64,000 bases of DNA. It comes from Rutidosis leptorrhynchoides (Eukaryota > Streptophyta > Magnoliopsida > Asterales > Asteraceae). The position numbers and the translations under genes are program-made. Below the pieces are notes generated by a model that saw only the letters and a program-made list of their open reading frames with translations, had not been told where the DNA came from and made no database searches. Numbering within the stretch: the stretch's first letter is position 1; each line of letters opens with the position of its first letter. Positions 1-13,133 of this stretch are shown here, piece by piece. The stretch covers positions 52,079,501-52,143,500 of the forward strand of contig NC_092339.1 of assembly GCF_046630445.1 (NCBI RefSeq). The letters are read 5' to 3'.

Positions 1-931
1 TGTTTGTAGGTGTTTTTGGTCGTTGGTGTATGGATTAGATATAAAGGATATGTAATTTTGTTTTCATGTAAATAAGTCATGAATGATTACTCATATTTTT
101 GTAATCTTATGAGATATTTCATGCTAGTTGCCAAATGATGGTTCCCACATGTGTTAGGTGACTCACATGGGCTGCTAGGAGCTGATCATTGGAGTGTATA
201 TACCAATAGTACATACATCTAAAAGCTGTGTATTGTACGAGTACGAATACGGGTGCATACGAGTAGAATTGTTGATGAAACTGAACGAGAATGTAATTGT
301 AAGCATTTTTGTTAAGTAGAAGTATTTTGATAAGTGTATTGAAGTCTTTCAAAAGTGTATAAATACATATTAAAACACTACATGTATATACATTTTAACT
401 GAGTCGTTAAGTCATCGTTAGTCGTTACATGTAAGTGTTGTTTTGAAACCTTTAGGTTAACGATCTTGTTAAATGTTGTTAACCCAATGTTTATAATAAC
501 AAAAGAGATTTTAAATTATTATATTATCATGATATTATGATGTACGAATATCTATTAATATGATATATATATACATTAAATGTCGTTACAACGATAAACG
601 TTACTTATATGTCTCGTTTCAAAATCATTAAGTTAGTAGTCTTGTTTTTACATATGTAGTTCATTGTTAATATAATTAATGATATGTTTACTTATCATAA
701 TATCATGTTAACTATATATATAACCATATATATGTCATCATATAGTTTTTTTTACAAGTTTTAACGTTTGTGAATCACCGGTCAACTTGGGTGGTCAATT
801 GTCTATATGAAACCTATTTCAATTAATCAAGTCTTAACAAGTTTGATTGCTTAACATGTTGGAAACATTTAATCATGTAAACATCAATCTCAATTAATAT
901 ATATAAACATGGAAAAGTTCGGGTCACTACA
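1..931 (-). repeat. LTR family X, minus-strand copy (5' end at 931)
   Basis: Read on the minus strand, this begins at 931 with TGTAGTGACCCGAAC and matches the start of the copy at 52559. It runs off the left edge of the window. It abuts a plus-strand X copy exactly at its TG terminus, so the simplest reading is a younger X element inserted in opposite orientation into an older one. No coding region is visible. The family is probably Ty3/gypsy with long LTRs (inference from length and terminal sequence). Confidence 0.7.
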
Positions 932-2628
932 TAAGTGTGTTAACAATGAACTACATAAGTAAAAACAAGACTACTAACTTAAGAATTTCGAAACGAGACA
1001 TATACGTAACGATTATCGTTGTAACGATATTTTAATGTATATATATCATATTAAGATATATTCATACATCATGTTAGCAGGATAATATAATAAATTAACA
1101 TCTCATTAGATATAATAAACAAGGGATTAACAACATTAAATGAGATCGTTAACATTAAAGGTTTCAAAACAACACTTACATGTAATGATTAACAATGACT
1201 TAATGACTCATTTAAAATGTATATACATGTAGTATATTAAGATGTAATTTTACACTTTTGAAAGACTTCAAGACACATATCAAAGTACTTCCAGTTAACA
1301 AAAATACTTACAATTACATTCTCATTCAGTTTCATCAACAATTCTACTCGTATGCACCCTTATACGTACTCGTACAATACAAAACTTCTAGATGATTACA
1401 CAATACACATAAAAATCTGAATGATTACACAAAATTACAAAAATATTAGTAATCATTCATGACTTATTTACAAGTAAACAAAATTACATATCCTTTATAT
1501 CTAATCCATATACCAACGACCAAAAAAACCTACAAACACTTTCATTCTTCAATTTTCTTCATCTAATTAATCTCTCTCAAGTTCTATCTTCAAGTTCTAA
1601 GTGTTCTTCATAAATTCCATAAGTTCTAGTTTCATAAAATCAAGAATGCTTTCAAGATTGCAAGTTTACTTCCAAGCTTTCAAATCCATTCCAAGTAATC
1701 ATCTAAGATCAAGAAGCCTTTGTTATTTACAGTAGGTTATTTTTCTAAATCAAGGTAATATTTATATTTAAACTTTGATTCAATTTCTATAACTTTAACA
1801 ATCTTATTTCGAGTAGAAATCTTACTTGAACTTGTTTTCGTGTCATGATTCTGCTTCAAGAATTTTCAAGCCATCCAAGGATCCTTTGAAGCTAGATCTA
1901 TTTTTCTTATTTCTAGTAGGTTTATCCACAAAACTTGAGGTAGTAATGATGTTCATAACATCATTCGATTCATACATATAAAGCTATCTTATTCAAAGTT
2001 GTAAACTTGTAATCACTAGAAAATAGTTTAGTTAATTCTAAACTTGTTCGCAAATAAAGTTAATCCTTCTAACTAGACTTTTAAAATCAACTAAACACAT
2101 GTCCTATATCTATATGATATGCTAACTTAATGATTTAAAACCTGGAAACACGAAGAACACCGTAAAACCGGACATACGCCATCGTAGTAACACCGGGGGC
2201 TGTTTTGGTTTGGATAATTAAAAGCTATGAAAAACTTTGATTTAAAAGCTATACTTCTGGGAAAATGATTTTTCTTTTGAACATGAAACTATATCCAAAA
2301 ATCATGGTTAAACTCAAAGTGAAAGTATGTTTTTCAAAATGGTCATCAAGATGTCGTTCTTTCGACGGAAATGACTACCTCTTTCAAAAATGACTTGTAA
2401 CTTGTATTTCCGACTATAAACTTATAATTTTTCTGTTTAATTTCATAAATTTTAGTTAATTATGAAACCATAGCAACTTGAATCACTCAAAACGGATTTG
2501 AAACGAAGAAATGACGGGTAAAACAAAATTGGTAAAAATTACTCATTTTAGCTACGTGAAAAATTGTAACAAATCTACTCCAACCATAACTTAATCAACT
2601 TATATTGTATATTATGTAATCTTGAGAT
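932..2628 (+). repeat. LTR family X, plus-strand copy, left part
   Basis: Matches the X copy at about 52804-54570 at many anchor phrases. Its first ~245 bp are not here and probably lie left of the window, beyond the opposed X copy. It is interrupted at 2628 by Copia-1 and resumes at 10669. Positions 2624-2628 (gagat) are the left target duplication of Copia-1. Confidence 0.75.
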
Positions 2629-3558
2629 TGATGGATTTCAATACATAAACAAAGTCACAAACCCATTTTGTTACATATAAATTCGTGTGTATATGTATAT
2701 ATAAAGCGGAAGCAATTTCAAGTTTATGCATGTAAAGTTTAACCCTTTTAAATTTGAAATCCATTAAAGATCTAGTCTTGAAAATACACTTAAATGTAAA
2801 TAGAGCTAGTTAGATGTTTATACCTACTCCAAAATGGAGGTGAAGAACTAGGATGAAGAAGATGATGTAGATGAAGAAAACTTCTAACTTGAAGCCTCAA
2901 ATCTTTGATACCCACAAGCAATAATCAACACCCAAGACTTGGTTAGGATTTTAGACACTTAATTACTTGCAAAAAATCAACCAAGAATCCCTTGAAGAAG
3001 CTCCAAAATTTCGGCCAAAAAGGGGAGGAGAAAGGAGAGGAAATTGCAAGTATTATTTTCAAAATGCTAGAGTCAAAGAGTGTGTTAAAAGTTGCACCAA
3101 TGCATGTGTATTAGTCATAATTATATGGAGTAATCAAGGAAGGGTGGTTGGCACCTAGGAGCCTTCAAAAAAATGGCCCCCCACCCCTTCCATTTATTTT
3201 ATATTTTATTACATATTTATAAAACATACATGCATTTAGTTGTAAGTATTTTATTTTATAAGCCTTTTATAAAATAAAATGCAACACACATATGTTACAT
3301 ACACTTTATATTATTTATAACCTATATAAATAATATACAACATGTAGTAACTTATAATTATCCAAATAATTATATCTAGCATTTATTTTAGAAAACCAAT
3401 TTCTAAAATTCAAGTGTCGTGTATTTGCTTTAATGATCCGATTGTCAAAACAAATACATAAAGTGTTGATAGCTTGTTATTGGGTATGACCCGACTTGGA
3501 TCACAACATGTAAGCCACATTAATTTATTATGTCTCTCGGGCACAAGAAAATCCTTCA
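2629..3558 (-). repeat. Copia-1 3' LTR
   Basis: 930-bp LTR, TG...CA in both readings, matching 9739-10668 with one visible difference. The small ORF at 2967-3158 recurs identically in the other LTR and is not a gene. Confidence 0.93.
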
Positions 3559-3570
3559 ATCTCCCACTTG
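3559..3570 (-). other. Copia-1 polypurine tract
   Basis: On the minus strand this reads CAAGTGGGAGAT directly before the LTR, the usual copia plus-strand primer position. Confidence 0.75.
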
Positions 3571-4330
3571 CACGAGAAACATAAGGAATTAATGCAAGTG
3601 ACAGATACCACCTAACGACCGTCCATCACCCCCAACATGTTATGACTTAGTGCCATTCAATAACATCATCCCTTTCGAGTTTCCATTTCGAATATGATTT
3701 AGGTGAATCTTTCAACATATCCTTTTGCCCTAGATGTCATGTTAAATCCAAGAGACATAGAATGATCACTCTCTTATAGATTTAACTTTGTCAGGCCTTA
3801 GACATCTGACTCTCAACGAATAAGAGGGACAAATTCCATCTTGACTACATACGTCCTAGACATTACACTTCGTACCATACCTGAAACCTCCCTTATGTAC
3901 TACCATGTTTCAGAATAGCGAAGGAAAGAATCAAGGCACAATATTCGGTGAATATCTGAACCCAATATGTGTCTCAGGTCAGAGGATATAATGATATTCT
4001 CCTTTACTCAAGATTACATGTGATCAACCACAAAGGTTCCATATAGTAATCTTGAGAGCGGGTCTTCCAATATTTGTGTCCCACAAATATCTATGAACCT
4101 TGGTTGCAACCTTGCCCTACATTCACCATTTGAATGTTAACCAATCCAAGTTCATAATAGTCTAGACCTCACACTTGTTCCCACAAATGTGATCAACTAC
4201 GGAATTTAGAATAATAATTTATTCATGGATAAAATATGCTAAATTGGAACATGACTCATAATTTAAATTAATACCATAATTATATTAATGAGTTTGAACT
4301 AATTCGTTCCGTTACAATACATAAAGTAGA

Positions 4331-7300
4331 TCAATTCCAATCACTAGAATGTCGAAGCCCTAATGCACAAACATGTCCCTCATGTTTTGGCCCATGTAAA
4401 AGCTTCGTGAGTGGATCCGCAACATTTTGATCTGTGTGAACTTTGTGAATACATATCTTTCCCTTTTCAACCTCATCCCTAATGTAGTTGAATCTCCGCT
4501 CAATGTGACGAGTCTTTTGATGAGCACGAGGTTCCTTGATTTGAGCAATCGCACCCTCGTTGTCACAAAAGATCTCAAGAGGGTCCTGAATGGAAGGGAC
4601 CACTCCTAAGTCGTCGATGAATTTCTTCATCCATGCAGCTTCCTGAGCTGCCAATGAGGCGGCAATGTACTCCGACTCTGTAGTGGATAACGCAACAACT
4701 TCCTGTTTCGCACTCTTCCAAGAGACCGCACCACCATTTAACATGAATACATAACCGGATTGTGACCGAGAGTCATCTCGATCAGTTTGGAAACTCGCGT
4801 CCACGTAACCTTTTACAACGAGTTCCTCCTCACCAGACCCATATATTAGAAACATATCCTTAGTCCTTCTAAGGTATTTCAATATACATTTAACCGCAGT
4901 CCAATGACTATTTCCTGGGTTATTCTGGTATCTACTTGTCAAGCTTAGAGCGCATGACACATCCGGTCTAGTACATATCATTGCATACATGATAGACCCA
5001 ATAGCAGATGCGTATGGGACTTTCTTCATTCTCTCTTGTTCATCTTTCGTGATAGGACACTGAGATGAACTGAGAACGGTTCCTCTTTGAATAGGTACCA
5101 AACCTTTCTTAGAGTTTTCCATCTTGAACCTTTTCAAGACCTTATCAATGTATGTACTTTGACTTAAGCCTATCAATCTCTTGGATCTATTCCTATAGAT
5201 TCCAATCCCCAATATATATTGTGCTTCTCCAAGATCCTTAATGGAGAAGCAACTTTTTAACCAAGTTTTGACCTCTTGCATTGTGGTTATATCATTCCCA
5301 AATAATAATACGTCATCCACATATAGCACAAGGAACATTATGGAGCTCCCACTAGCCTTCTTGTATACACAAGCTTCATCACCATTTTTAATAAAGCCAA
5401 ATTTCTTTGCCTCTTCATTAAAACGATGATTCCACATTCTCGATGCTTGTTTCAACCCATAGATTGATTTCTTTAACTTGCATACTTTTTTAGGATTTTT
5501 CGGATCGACAAAACCTTCGGGCTGTGCCATATAGACATCTTCCTCAAGATATCCATTTAGGAAAGCGGTTTTGACATCCATTTGCCAAATTTCGTAATCA
5601 TAATGAGCAGCGATGGCAAATAATATCCTAATAGACTTTAGCATTGCCACAGGCGAGAAGGTCTCATCATAGTCAACCCCTTGAGTTTGAGTGAAACCCT
5701 TTGCTACAAGTCTAGCTTTGTATGTATCCAAGTTTCCATGTATGTCGGTTTTCATCTTGAAAATCCACTTGCAATCAACTAGCTTAGAGCTAGGAGGTTG
5801 CTCAACAAGTTCCCAAACTTGGTTTTCATACATGGATTGCATCTCGGCGTTCATGGCTTCCTGCCATTTATCTTTATCTATCCTTGATAAAGCATCTTTG
5901 TAGTTTGTCGGTTCATCCAAATCAACCGTATAGCAACCATCCACGAGAAACCCATATCTCTCGGGAGGATTACTAATCCTACTAGATCTTCGAACGTCTT
6001 GTGTACCTTGATCATCCACTTGATCATTTTCAGCATCCTCATGTTGAGTGCTAGTGTCAACCAATTGTGTATCATCGGCTTGATCTTGTACCTCTACAAG
6101 ATCTATTTTTCTTTCACCATCACCTTCCATAAGGAACTTGGTTTCAAGGAATTCCGCTTTCCGAGCTACAAATACCGTTTGCTCGGATGGATCATAGAAG
6201 TAATATCCCATGTCATCTTTGGGATATCCTATGAAGATACACTTTGTGGATCGAGCATGTAGCTTATTTGCTACATAACGCTTAGGATAAGCTTCACATC
6301 CCCATACTTTCAAGTATGAAAGAGAAGGAGGTTTTCCAAACCACATCTCATGAGGAGTTCGTTCCACTTTCTTGGTTGGGGCCATATTTAAAATACGAGC
6401 CGCGGAGCTTAGACAATAACCCCAAAATGATAGAGGTAACGAGCTTCTAGCCATCATAGATCGAACCATATCCATTAGGGTTCGGTTCCTCCTTTCGGAT
6501 ACTCCATTAAGTTGGGGTGTTCCGGGTGGAGTAAGTTGTGAGATGATCCCACAACTCCTAAGATGATCTTGGAAGGCATCGCTTAGGTATTCACCTCCTC
6601 TATCGGTACGAAGTACCTTGATTGTCCTATTGAGTTGATTTTGTACTTCGTTTTGATATTCTTTGAATGCTTTAAACGTTTCGTCCTTGTGTCTTAGTAA
6701 ATAGACATATCCGAAACGACTAAAGTCATCAATGAAAGTAACAAAGTATCTTTCACCATTCCTAGTTATGGGTTTAAAGGGTCCACATACATCCGAATGT
6801 ATTAAACCCAATAAATCTTTAGCCCTTTCATGAGTGCCTTTGAAAGGTGCTTTAGTCATCTTGCCTTGTAAACAAGATTCACATACATCAAACGAATCCA
6901 TTTCATTTGATTTCAAAAGTCCATTCCTTTGAAGTGTATGCATTCGGTTCTTGTTTATATGTCCAAGGCGACAATGCCATAGATAGGAATCACTCAAATC
7001 CCTTTTGAGTTTCTTGGTGCTAGTATGGTATATTGAGCTATTAGATGATGCATCATCATGAACCAATTCATAAATTCCATTTGAAGGCGTAGCCTTGAAA
7101 TAGAATATATCATCTTTAGAAAAATGGATATCATTATCAATAAAATTAACATTGAAACCACATTGTCTTAAGCGAGAAATAGAAATAATGTTTCGACATA
7201 AATCCGGTGCATACAAAACATTTTCTAAAATAAGCTCCAATCCACTTGGAAGCTTCAAAACAAATTCTCCTTGAGCTTTAACATGCACCTTTGCACCATT

Positions 7301-8362
7301 GCCCATATAGAGACTTGATGTTCCCGCTTTATGATCACTTCTTTTGAACCCCTGCAAAGAATTGCAAATATGAGTTCCACATCCCGTGTCTAATACCCAT
7401 GTATTAGAAGAAGTAATACTAAGCTCTATATATACCATATATATATTACCTGAGGTTTGCCCTGCATCCCTCTTGTCCTTCAACTCTTTAAGATAGACCG
7501 GACAGTTTCGTTTCCAATGACCCATCTCACCGCAACCGAAACATGGGTCTTCCTTGGGGTTTGCCTTCTCGGCTACCTTTTGCTTCTTGGCCTTGTTGAT
7601 GGTTGGGGTAACCATCTTCCCCTTCCCTTTGCCTTGATGGACGGGTCCTTTTCTCTTAGCCACCTTTGGCTTAGAGGTGTTACCTTTAGACCCACCTTGA
7701 TCGATTGCTAACACGGGTAAAGCTCTTTTACCCATGCTTGTTTCCGCCGTCCTAAGCATACCATGAAGCTCACCTATGCTCTTATCCATCCCATTCATGT
7801 TGTAATTAATTACAAATTGATCAAACCTCTTTGATAGGGAGTTAAGGATAAGATCGGTGGCTAACTCATTAGATATGTTAAGGTTGAGACGGTTAGCACG
7901 ATCGATAAGGCTTTTCATCTTAAGTACATAAGATGAAACCGATTGGGATTCGTCCATACGACAAGCATGAAGCGCCCGAACCGTTTCGAAACGCTCAACA
8001 CGTGCTTGTTAGAGAAACATCTCCTTCAATTGTGTTATCATGTCGTAAGCGCTATGATGCTCGAAATCCTTTTGGAGTTCGGGTATCATAGTCCCAAGCA
8101 TTAAGCATGAGACTTGAAGGGAGTCGTGGCAATACTTATCGTAAGAGGCCATTGCCTCCACATCACTCTCATCCGGTTGGTCGGGAATGGGGTCCTCAAG
8201 CACATACATTTTATCCTCTTGTTTGAGGACAATCCGAAGATTGCGGAACCAATCCATAAAATTTGTATGGTTGAGTTTGTCTTTCTCGAGGAGAGACCGT
8301 AACGATAGGTTGTTAAAGTTAAGTGGTGCGTTGTTCATGTTGTTGTTGTTATTAGCGGCCAT
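4331..8362 (-). pseudogene. Copia-1 gag-pol region (broken about once)
   Basis: The parts in order on the minus strand are the gag N-terminal domain, a CCHC zinc knuckle (CFGCGEMGHWKRNC), an aspartic protease site (LDTGCG), the GAG-pre-integrase domain, the integrase core, reverse transcriptase with the YVDD motif, and copia RNase H. This is the full Ty1/copia order with integrase before reverse transcriptase. The product would normally form virus-like particles and carry out reverse transcription and integration. The region is nearly intact, consistent with the almost identical LTRs. Confidence 0.92.
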
Positions 8363-9720
8363 CTACAAAATTCAACAAAGTTCTTTTAAATATCGATTTG
8401 GATTTAATAAACAATACCCTTTTAATTTGTTTTATTAAATATTAGAATCCAACGGTAAATCAAATTTCGGTTAGGTGACCTTTATCCCGTCATTTGATTT
8501 AGCTAGGTAGTCATAATGACAATTGCAATCCTTTTGCAACTTCTAAGTTATGGGATCATGCAATCCTTTTGCATGGCATATTAATCCCATCAACGCCTAT
8601 TTGTTCCTCATGCTTCGGTGACCCTAAGTTCATGATTCCCAAATCAAGTCGTCCTACTTGTGTAGACATGTAGACTTAACATACAAGTGGTTAGGTGACC
8701 TTTATCCCACAAGCATGCAAAGTGTACTTTATTCATATTAGTTCACTCATGACGGTTAGGTGACCTTTATCCCATCATGAGATTCCTAATATGTCTAAGT
8801 GTTTCCACAAAAGGATGGCGTTTAACTTGTTTATCTTGTATTAGTAAAGGGATTTTAGGTTTTCTACATTCTAGTTTAGAAAACAAAGTGCTATACACCA
8901 ACATGCATTTGGTGTGTAGTATGTTTATGAAAAACCCATTTTCATGTGCCTTTTAGTAACCAATTACTAGTTTTAACCATTTCATTACCTTTTTAAATAA
9001 ACCATTTTATTCAAGTCTAATAACCAATTATTAGTGTCATTTTGTTATGTTTTATTATAACCATTTTATAATGTATTATGCAAGTGTAATCATGTGATGC
9101 TCTTGTAGCAACCAAACATACAAACATACACAAACATGCATAGCAAAGTGTTCACAATCAAGAGCCATTTTGGTAGACATTTGTTTAGCCAATAAACAAA
9201 TGTCACCTAAGGGGTTAAACCAAAGTAAGAGATTTTACCAAAATCTCCCACTTAATCTTGTAATCTTCAAAACTTCATCTTGTAATCTTCTTCATGAATC
9301 TTCACTTTCATTTTACAAAATCATATCCTAATACAATTTTTCTAGAAAATGAAATAACAACCTATTCTATTTTACAAACCAAAATAGAACAAATTACATA
9401 CAAAATACAAGATTAATTACAACTTTTACAAACCAAAATTACAAAATAATTACAAGCCATATGAATGAATATTACACCCATGAATAATCACCAAATCAAT
9501 CAACCAAACAAACACATGGCCTAGGCTCGATTGTGAACAACAACATAACATCAAACATGGCCAAAACTTGAAATCCCAAACCCATTTTTGGGACCAAATA
9601 TTTCGGCCATCACCATACACCCACCAAAACTCAATATTTTTACATTCTACTTTCATGCATGTTGGTAGATTGTAAAGAAAGTGAGTTTACTAGCCAAAAA
9701 CAAGAAGCATATTAACAAGA
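8363..9720 (-). other. Copia-1 5' untranslated leader
   Basis: About 1.36 kb between the primer site and gag with no convincing coding sequence. It contains a short phrase meaning 'ttaggtgacctttatccc' repeated at about 8472, 8692 and 8755, a feature of this leader and not of a gene. Confidence 0.6.
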
Positions 9721-9737
9721 CTTTGGCTCTGATACCA
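9721..9737 (-). other. Copia-1 primer binding site (tRNA-Met)
   Basis: On the minus strand this reads TGGTATCAGAGCCAAAG, complementary to the 3' end of initiator tRNA-Met, one base from the LTR. Confidence 0.9.
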
Positions 9738-9738
9738 T

Positions 9739-10668
9739 TGATGGATTTCAATACATAAACAAAGTCACAAACCCATTTTGTTACATATAAATTCGTGTGT
9801 ATATGTATATATAAAGCGGAAGCAATTTCAAGTTTATGCATGTAAAGTTTAACCCTTTTAAATTTGAAATCCATTAAAGATCTAGTCTTGAAAATACACT
9901 TAAATGTAAATAGAGCTAGTTAGATGTTTATACCTACTCCAAAATGGAGGTGAAGAACTAGGATGAAGAAGATGATGTAGATGAAGAAAACTTCTAACTT
10001 GAAGCCTCAAATCTTTGATACCCACAAGCAATAATCAACACCCAAGACTTGGTTAGGATTTTAGACACTTAATTACTTGCAAAAAATCAACCAAGAATCC
10101 CTTGAAGAAGCTCCAAAATTTCGGCCAAAAAGGGGAGGAGAAAGGAGAGGAAATTGCAAGTATTATTTTCAAAATGCTAGAGTCAAAGAGTGTGTTAAAA
10201 GTTGCACCAATGCATGTGTATTAGTCATAATTATATGGAGTAATCAAGGAAGGGTGGTTGGCACCTAGGAGCCTTCAAAAAAATGGCCCCCCACCCCTTC
10301 CATTTATTTTATATTTTATTACATATTTATAAAACATACATGCATTTAGTTGTAAGTATTTTATTTTATAAGCCTTTTATAAAATAAAATGCAACACACA
10401 TATGTTACATACACTTTATATTATTTATAACCTATATAAATAATATACAACATGTAGTAACTTATAATTATCCAAATAATTATATCTAGCATTTATTTTA
10501 GAAAACCAATTTCTAAAATTCAAGTGTCGTGTATTTGCTTTAATGATCCTATTGTCAAAACAAATACATAAAGTGTTGATAGCTTGTTATTGGGTATGAC
10601 CCGACTTGGATCACAACATGTAAGCCACATTAATTTATTATGTCTCTCGGGCACAAGAAAATCCTTCA
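9739..10668 (-). repeat. Copia-1 5' LTR
   Basis: 930-bp partner of the LTR at 2629-3558. It is followed by the target duplication gagat at 10669-10673. Confidence 0.93.
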
Positions 10669-11919
10669 GAGATACCATAGACACGTATACAATGTTTCGA
10701 CTTATCATATCGACCCATCTATATATATGTTTCGGAACAACCATATGCACTCTATATGCAAATGATGGAGTTAGCTATACAAGGCTGAGGTTGATTCCAA
10801 AATATATATATAGTTTGAGTTGTGATCAATACTGAGATATGTATACACTGGGTCGTGGATTGATTCAAGATATATATATTAAATTATTCATGTACGATTA
10901 ATTATGGACTACTAACGTTGGACCGCTAACTGGACAACTTAAATCATCAACACGTAATAAAGAAAATGTTGTGAATATATTTCGATCATAATTTGATATA
11001 TATGTATATATTTGTTATAGGTTCGTGAATCAACCCGTGACCAAGTCTAATTCTCGACGAATTGTTAATCGGTGAAAGTGAGTTATAGTTCCACTTTTAA
11101 TATCTAATATTTTTGGGATGAGAATACATGCAGTTTATAAATGTTTTACAAAATAGACACAAGTAAATGAAACTACATTCTATGGTTGGATTATCGAATC
11201 GAATATGCCCCTTTTAGCTTGGTAGCCTAACAATTAGGTAACGGAGATGGCCCCTAATTGACGTGAATCCTAAAGATAGATCTATTGGGCCCAAGGAGCC
11301 CTATCCAAAGTACCGGATTCTTTAGTACTTCGAATTCATCATGTCCGAAGGGTTTCCCGGAATGATGGGGATATTCTATATGCATCTTGTTAAGGTCGGT
11401 TACCAGGTGTTCACCATATGAATGATTTTTGTCTCTATGTATGGGACGTATATTTATGAGAAATGGAAAAATATGAAATATTGTGGTCTATTAATTACAA
11501 TTTGATATATATAGAGATTAAACCTATAACTCACCAATATTTTTGTTGACGTTTTAAGCATGTTTATTCTCAGGTGATTATTAAGAGCTTCCGCTGTTGC
11601 ATGCTAATTTATGGACAAGATTTGGAGTCAGCATGCTTGTATAATATTGTTTAAAAACTGCATTCGAGAACTTACTTTATTGTAACATATTAATATTGTA
11701 AACCATTATGTAATGGTCGTATGTAAGCGTGATATTTTAGATTATCAATACTTGATAATCTGAGTTATGGTTTTTAAACCTTTATCGATAAAAATAAAGG
11801 TTATGGTTTGTTTTAAAAACGAATGCAGTCTTTGAAAAACGTCTCATATAGAGGTCAAAACCTCGCAACGAAATCAATTAATATGGAACGTTTTTAATCA
11901 ATAAGAATGGGACATTTCA
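10669..11919 (+). repeat. LTR family X, plus-strand copy, right part
   Basis: Continuation of the X copy split by Copia-1. It matches 54560-54731 and 63288-64000 and ends in GGGACATTTCA. X therefore starts TG and ends CA and is about 3.2 kb in total. No internal region or second LTR is visible here, so this is probably a solo LTR, but the left boundary is outside the window. Confidence 0.7.
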
Positions 11920-12794
11920 GGGAATAGCAAATTAAGTGAGCAGTACCCTCGGTTATATCGTTTGGAAACTGAAAAAAAATGTTGTAGCCATTGGGTCGAG
12001 GTCTAGGTGATCTCGAGAACTTGCAGCAACAGATTTCAGGTACAAAACTTAGCGAGAAGAATGATTATTGGAGTTGGAATCTGGACGGAGACAAGCCACA
12101 CACTGTCAAGAAGTTATCAGGTATATGTGACGAAAAATTACTAGCTCTCGGGAACAACCACTTACCTACTCTACGCAACAACCTTGTACCAAAAAAAATT
12201 GAGGTTTTTGTGTGGCATTTGATGAAGAAAAGATTAGCGGTTCGGATTGAGTTGGACAAAAGGGGCATTGATCTCCATAGTGTTCGATGTCCCCTTTGCG
12301 ATGGTGATCTTGAAACAATGGACCATACCTTGTTATTTTGCTCGTTTGCTCAAGATATTTGGAGACTCATATTTAGTTGGTGGGGGTTGGGTTCCTTTTC
12401 GAATCTTAGTTTCAACGAGATTCTTAGAGGTAATTCCGGTGCATCTATGTCACCTTTCGAGAAGAAAACATGGCAAGCTATTGAGTGGATAAGTGTCTAT
12501 TACATTTGGAAGAACCACAACAATAAAGTGTTTCGTGGAATGTCATGGAGTGCCTCGGTTACTCTCAATGAAATCCAAGTTAAGTCTTTCAAAAGGATTT
12601 CTCTATGATCGAAAGGAAAAAAGTTCGAGTGGTTAACTTGGTTGAATAACCCGCATAATTATCTTTCGTGTTAGATTAGACATATTGGTTGCATACTTTG
12701 CAACCTTATTTCGTGATGTAATTATAGTTTGATGTACGTTGTGTGAGTTTTTATTAATAATAATAATATTTCCTTGCTTTAAAAAAAAAAAAAA
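11920..12794 (+). pseudogene. 3' end of an L1-type LINE (RT zinc-binding domain)
   Basis: The reading frame from about 11991 to 12608 matches the C-terminal region of plant L1-type reverse transcriptase polyproteins. It includes the zinc-binding domain (RCPLCDGDLETMDH...C) and the W-rich tail. The preceding ~70 bp (GNSKLSEQYPRLYRLE) are the same protein in another frame, so there is a frameshift around the A-run near 11975. A ~185-bp 3' UTR ends in 14 A at 12781-12794, the usual LINE tail. The 5' side is cut by LTR X at 11919; more LINE sequence would be expected beyond the far side of X, left of the window. Confidence 0.85.
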
Positions 12795-12962
12795 GTTTTG
12801 ATATTATTTTAAGCAAAGTTATTTTATTTTAAACTTTGAGTAAATGACACTGATGATCACGTTTGATTTTTATGAAATTATATCGATAATTCTTTCTTAT
12901 CTTGTAAAACTTATATGCATTATTCCCGACTAACATAAAAATACACGACAATAGTCCCTCCA
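12795..12962. other. Unassigned spacer between LINE tail and solo LTR
   Basis: No gene or recognised repeat. Bases 12958-12962 (ctcca) are the left target duplication of the solo LTR that follows. Confidence 0.5.
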
Positions 12963-13101
12963 TGTGACGACCTAGAAAGTTCCGGCTTGATTTAAACTTT
13001 ATCTTTACATGGTAGAATGTTTCCGACATGATAAGCAAACTTGTTATTATGAGTCTCATTCCGACGATTCACGAACGTTATTACGTGTATTAAATATATA
13101 T

Positions 13102-13130
13102 TTGTGTGTGTGTGTGTGTGTATATATATA
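13102..13130. repeat. (GT)n/(AT)n microsatellite
   Basis: A run of GT followed by AT directly against the left edge of the first TIR element. Confidence 0.85.
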
Positions 13131-13133
13131 GGG

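Larger units (their letters stand above)
2629..10668 (-). mobile_element. Copia-1: young, complete-length Ty1/copia element
   Basis: An 8040-bp LTR element on the minus strand with two 930-bp LTRs, a tRNA-Met primer site, a polypurine tract and one gag-pol region. The target duplication gagat is present at 2624-2628 and 10669-10673, and the empty site is seen in the second X copy near 54560. I see one difference between the LTRs over 930 bp. At a commonly used plant rate of 1.3e-8 per site per year this means an insertion age of tens of thousands of years. The coding region is broken about once, so this copy is probably a recent but defective fossil. Confidence 0.93.

Noticed and set aside
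2967-3158. 63-aa frame, repeated at 10077-10268
   Set aside because: Lies inside both Copia-1 LTRs and has no recognised domain.
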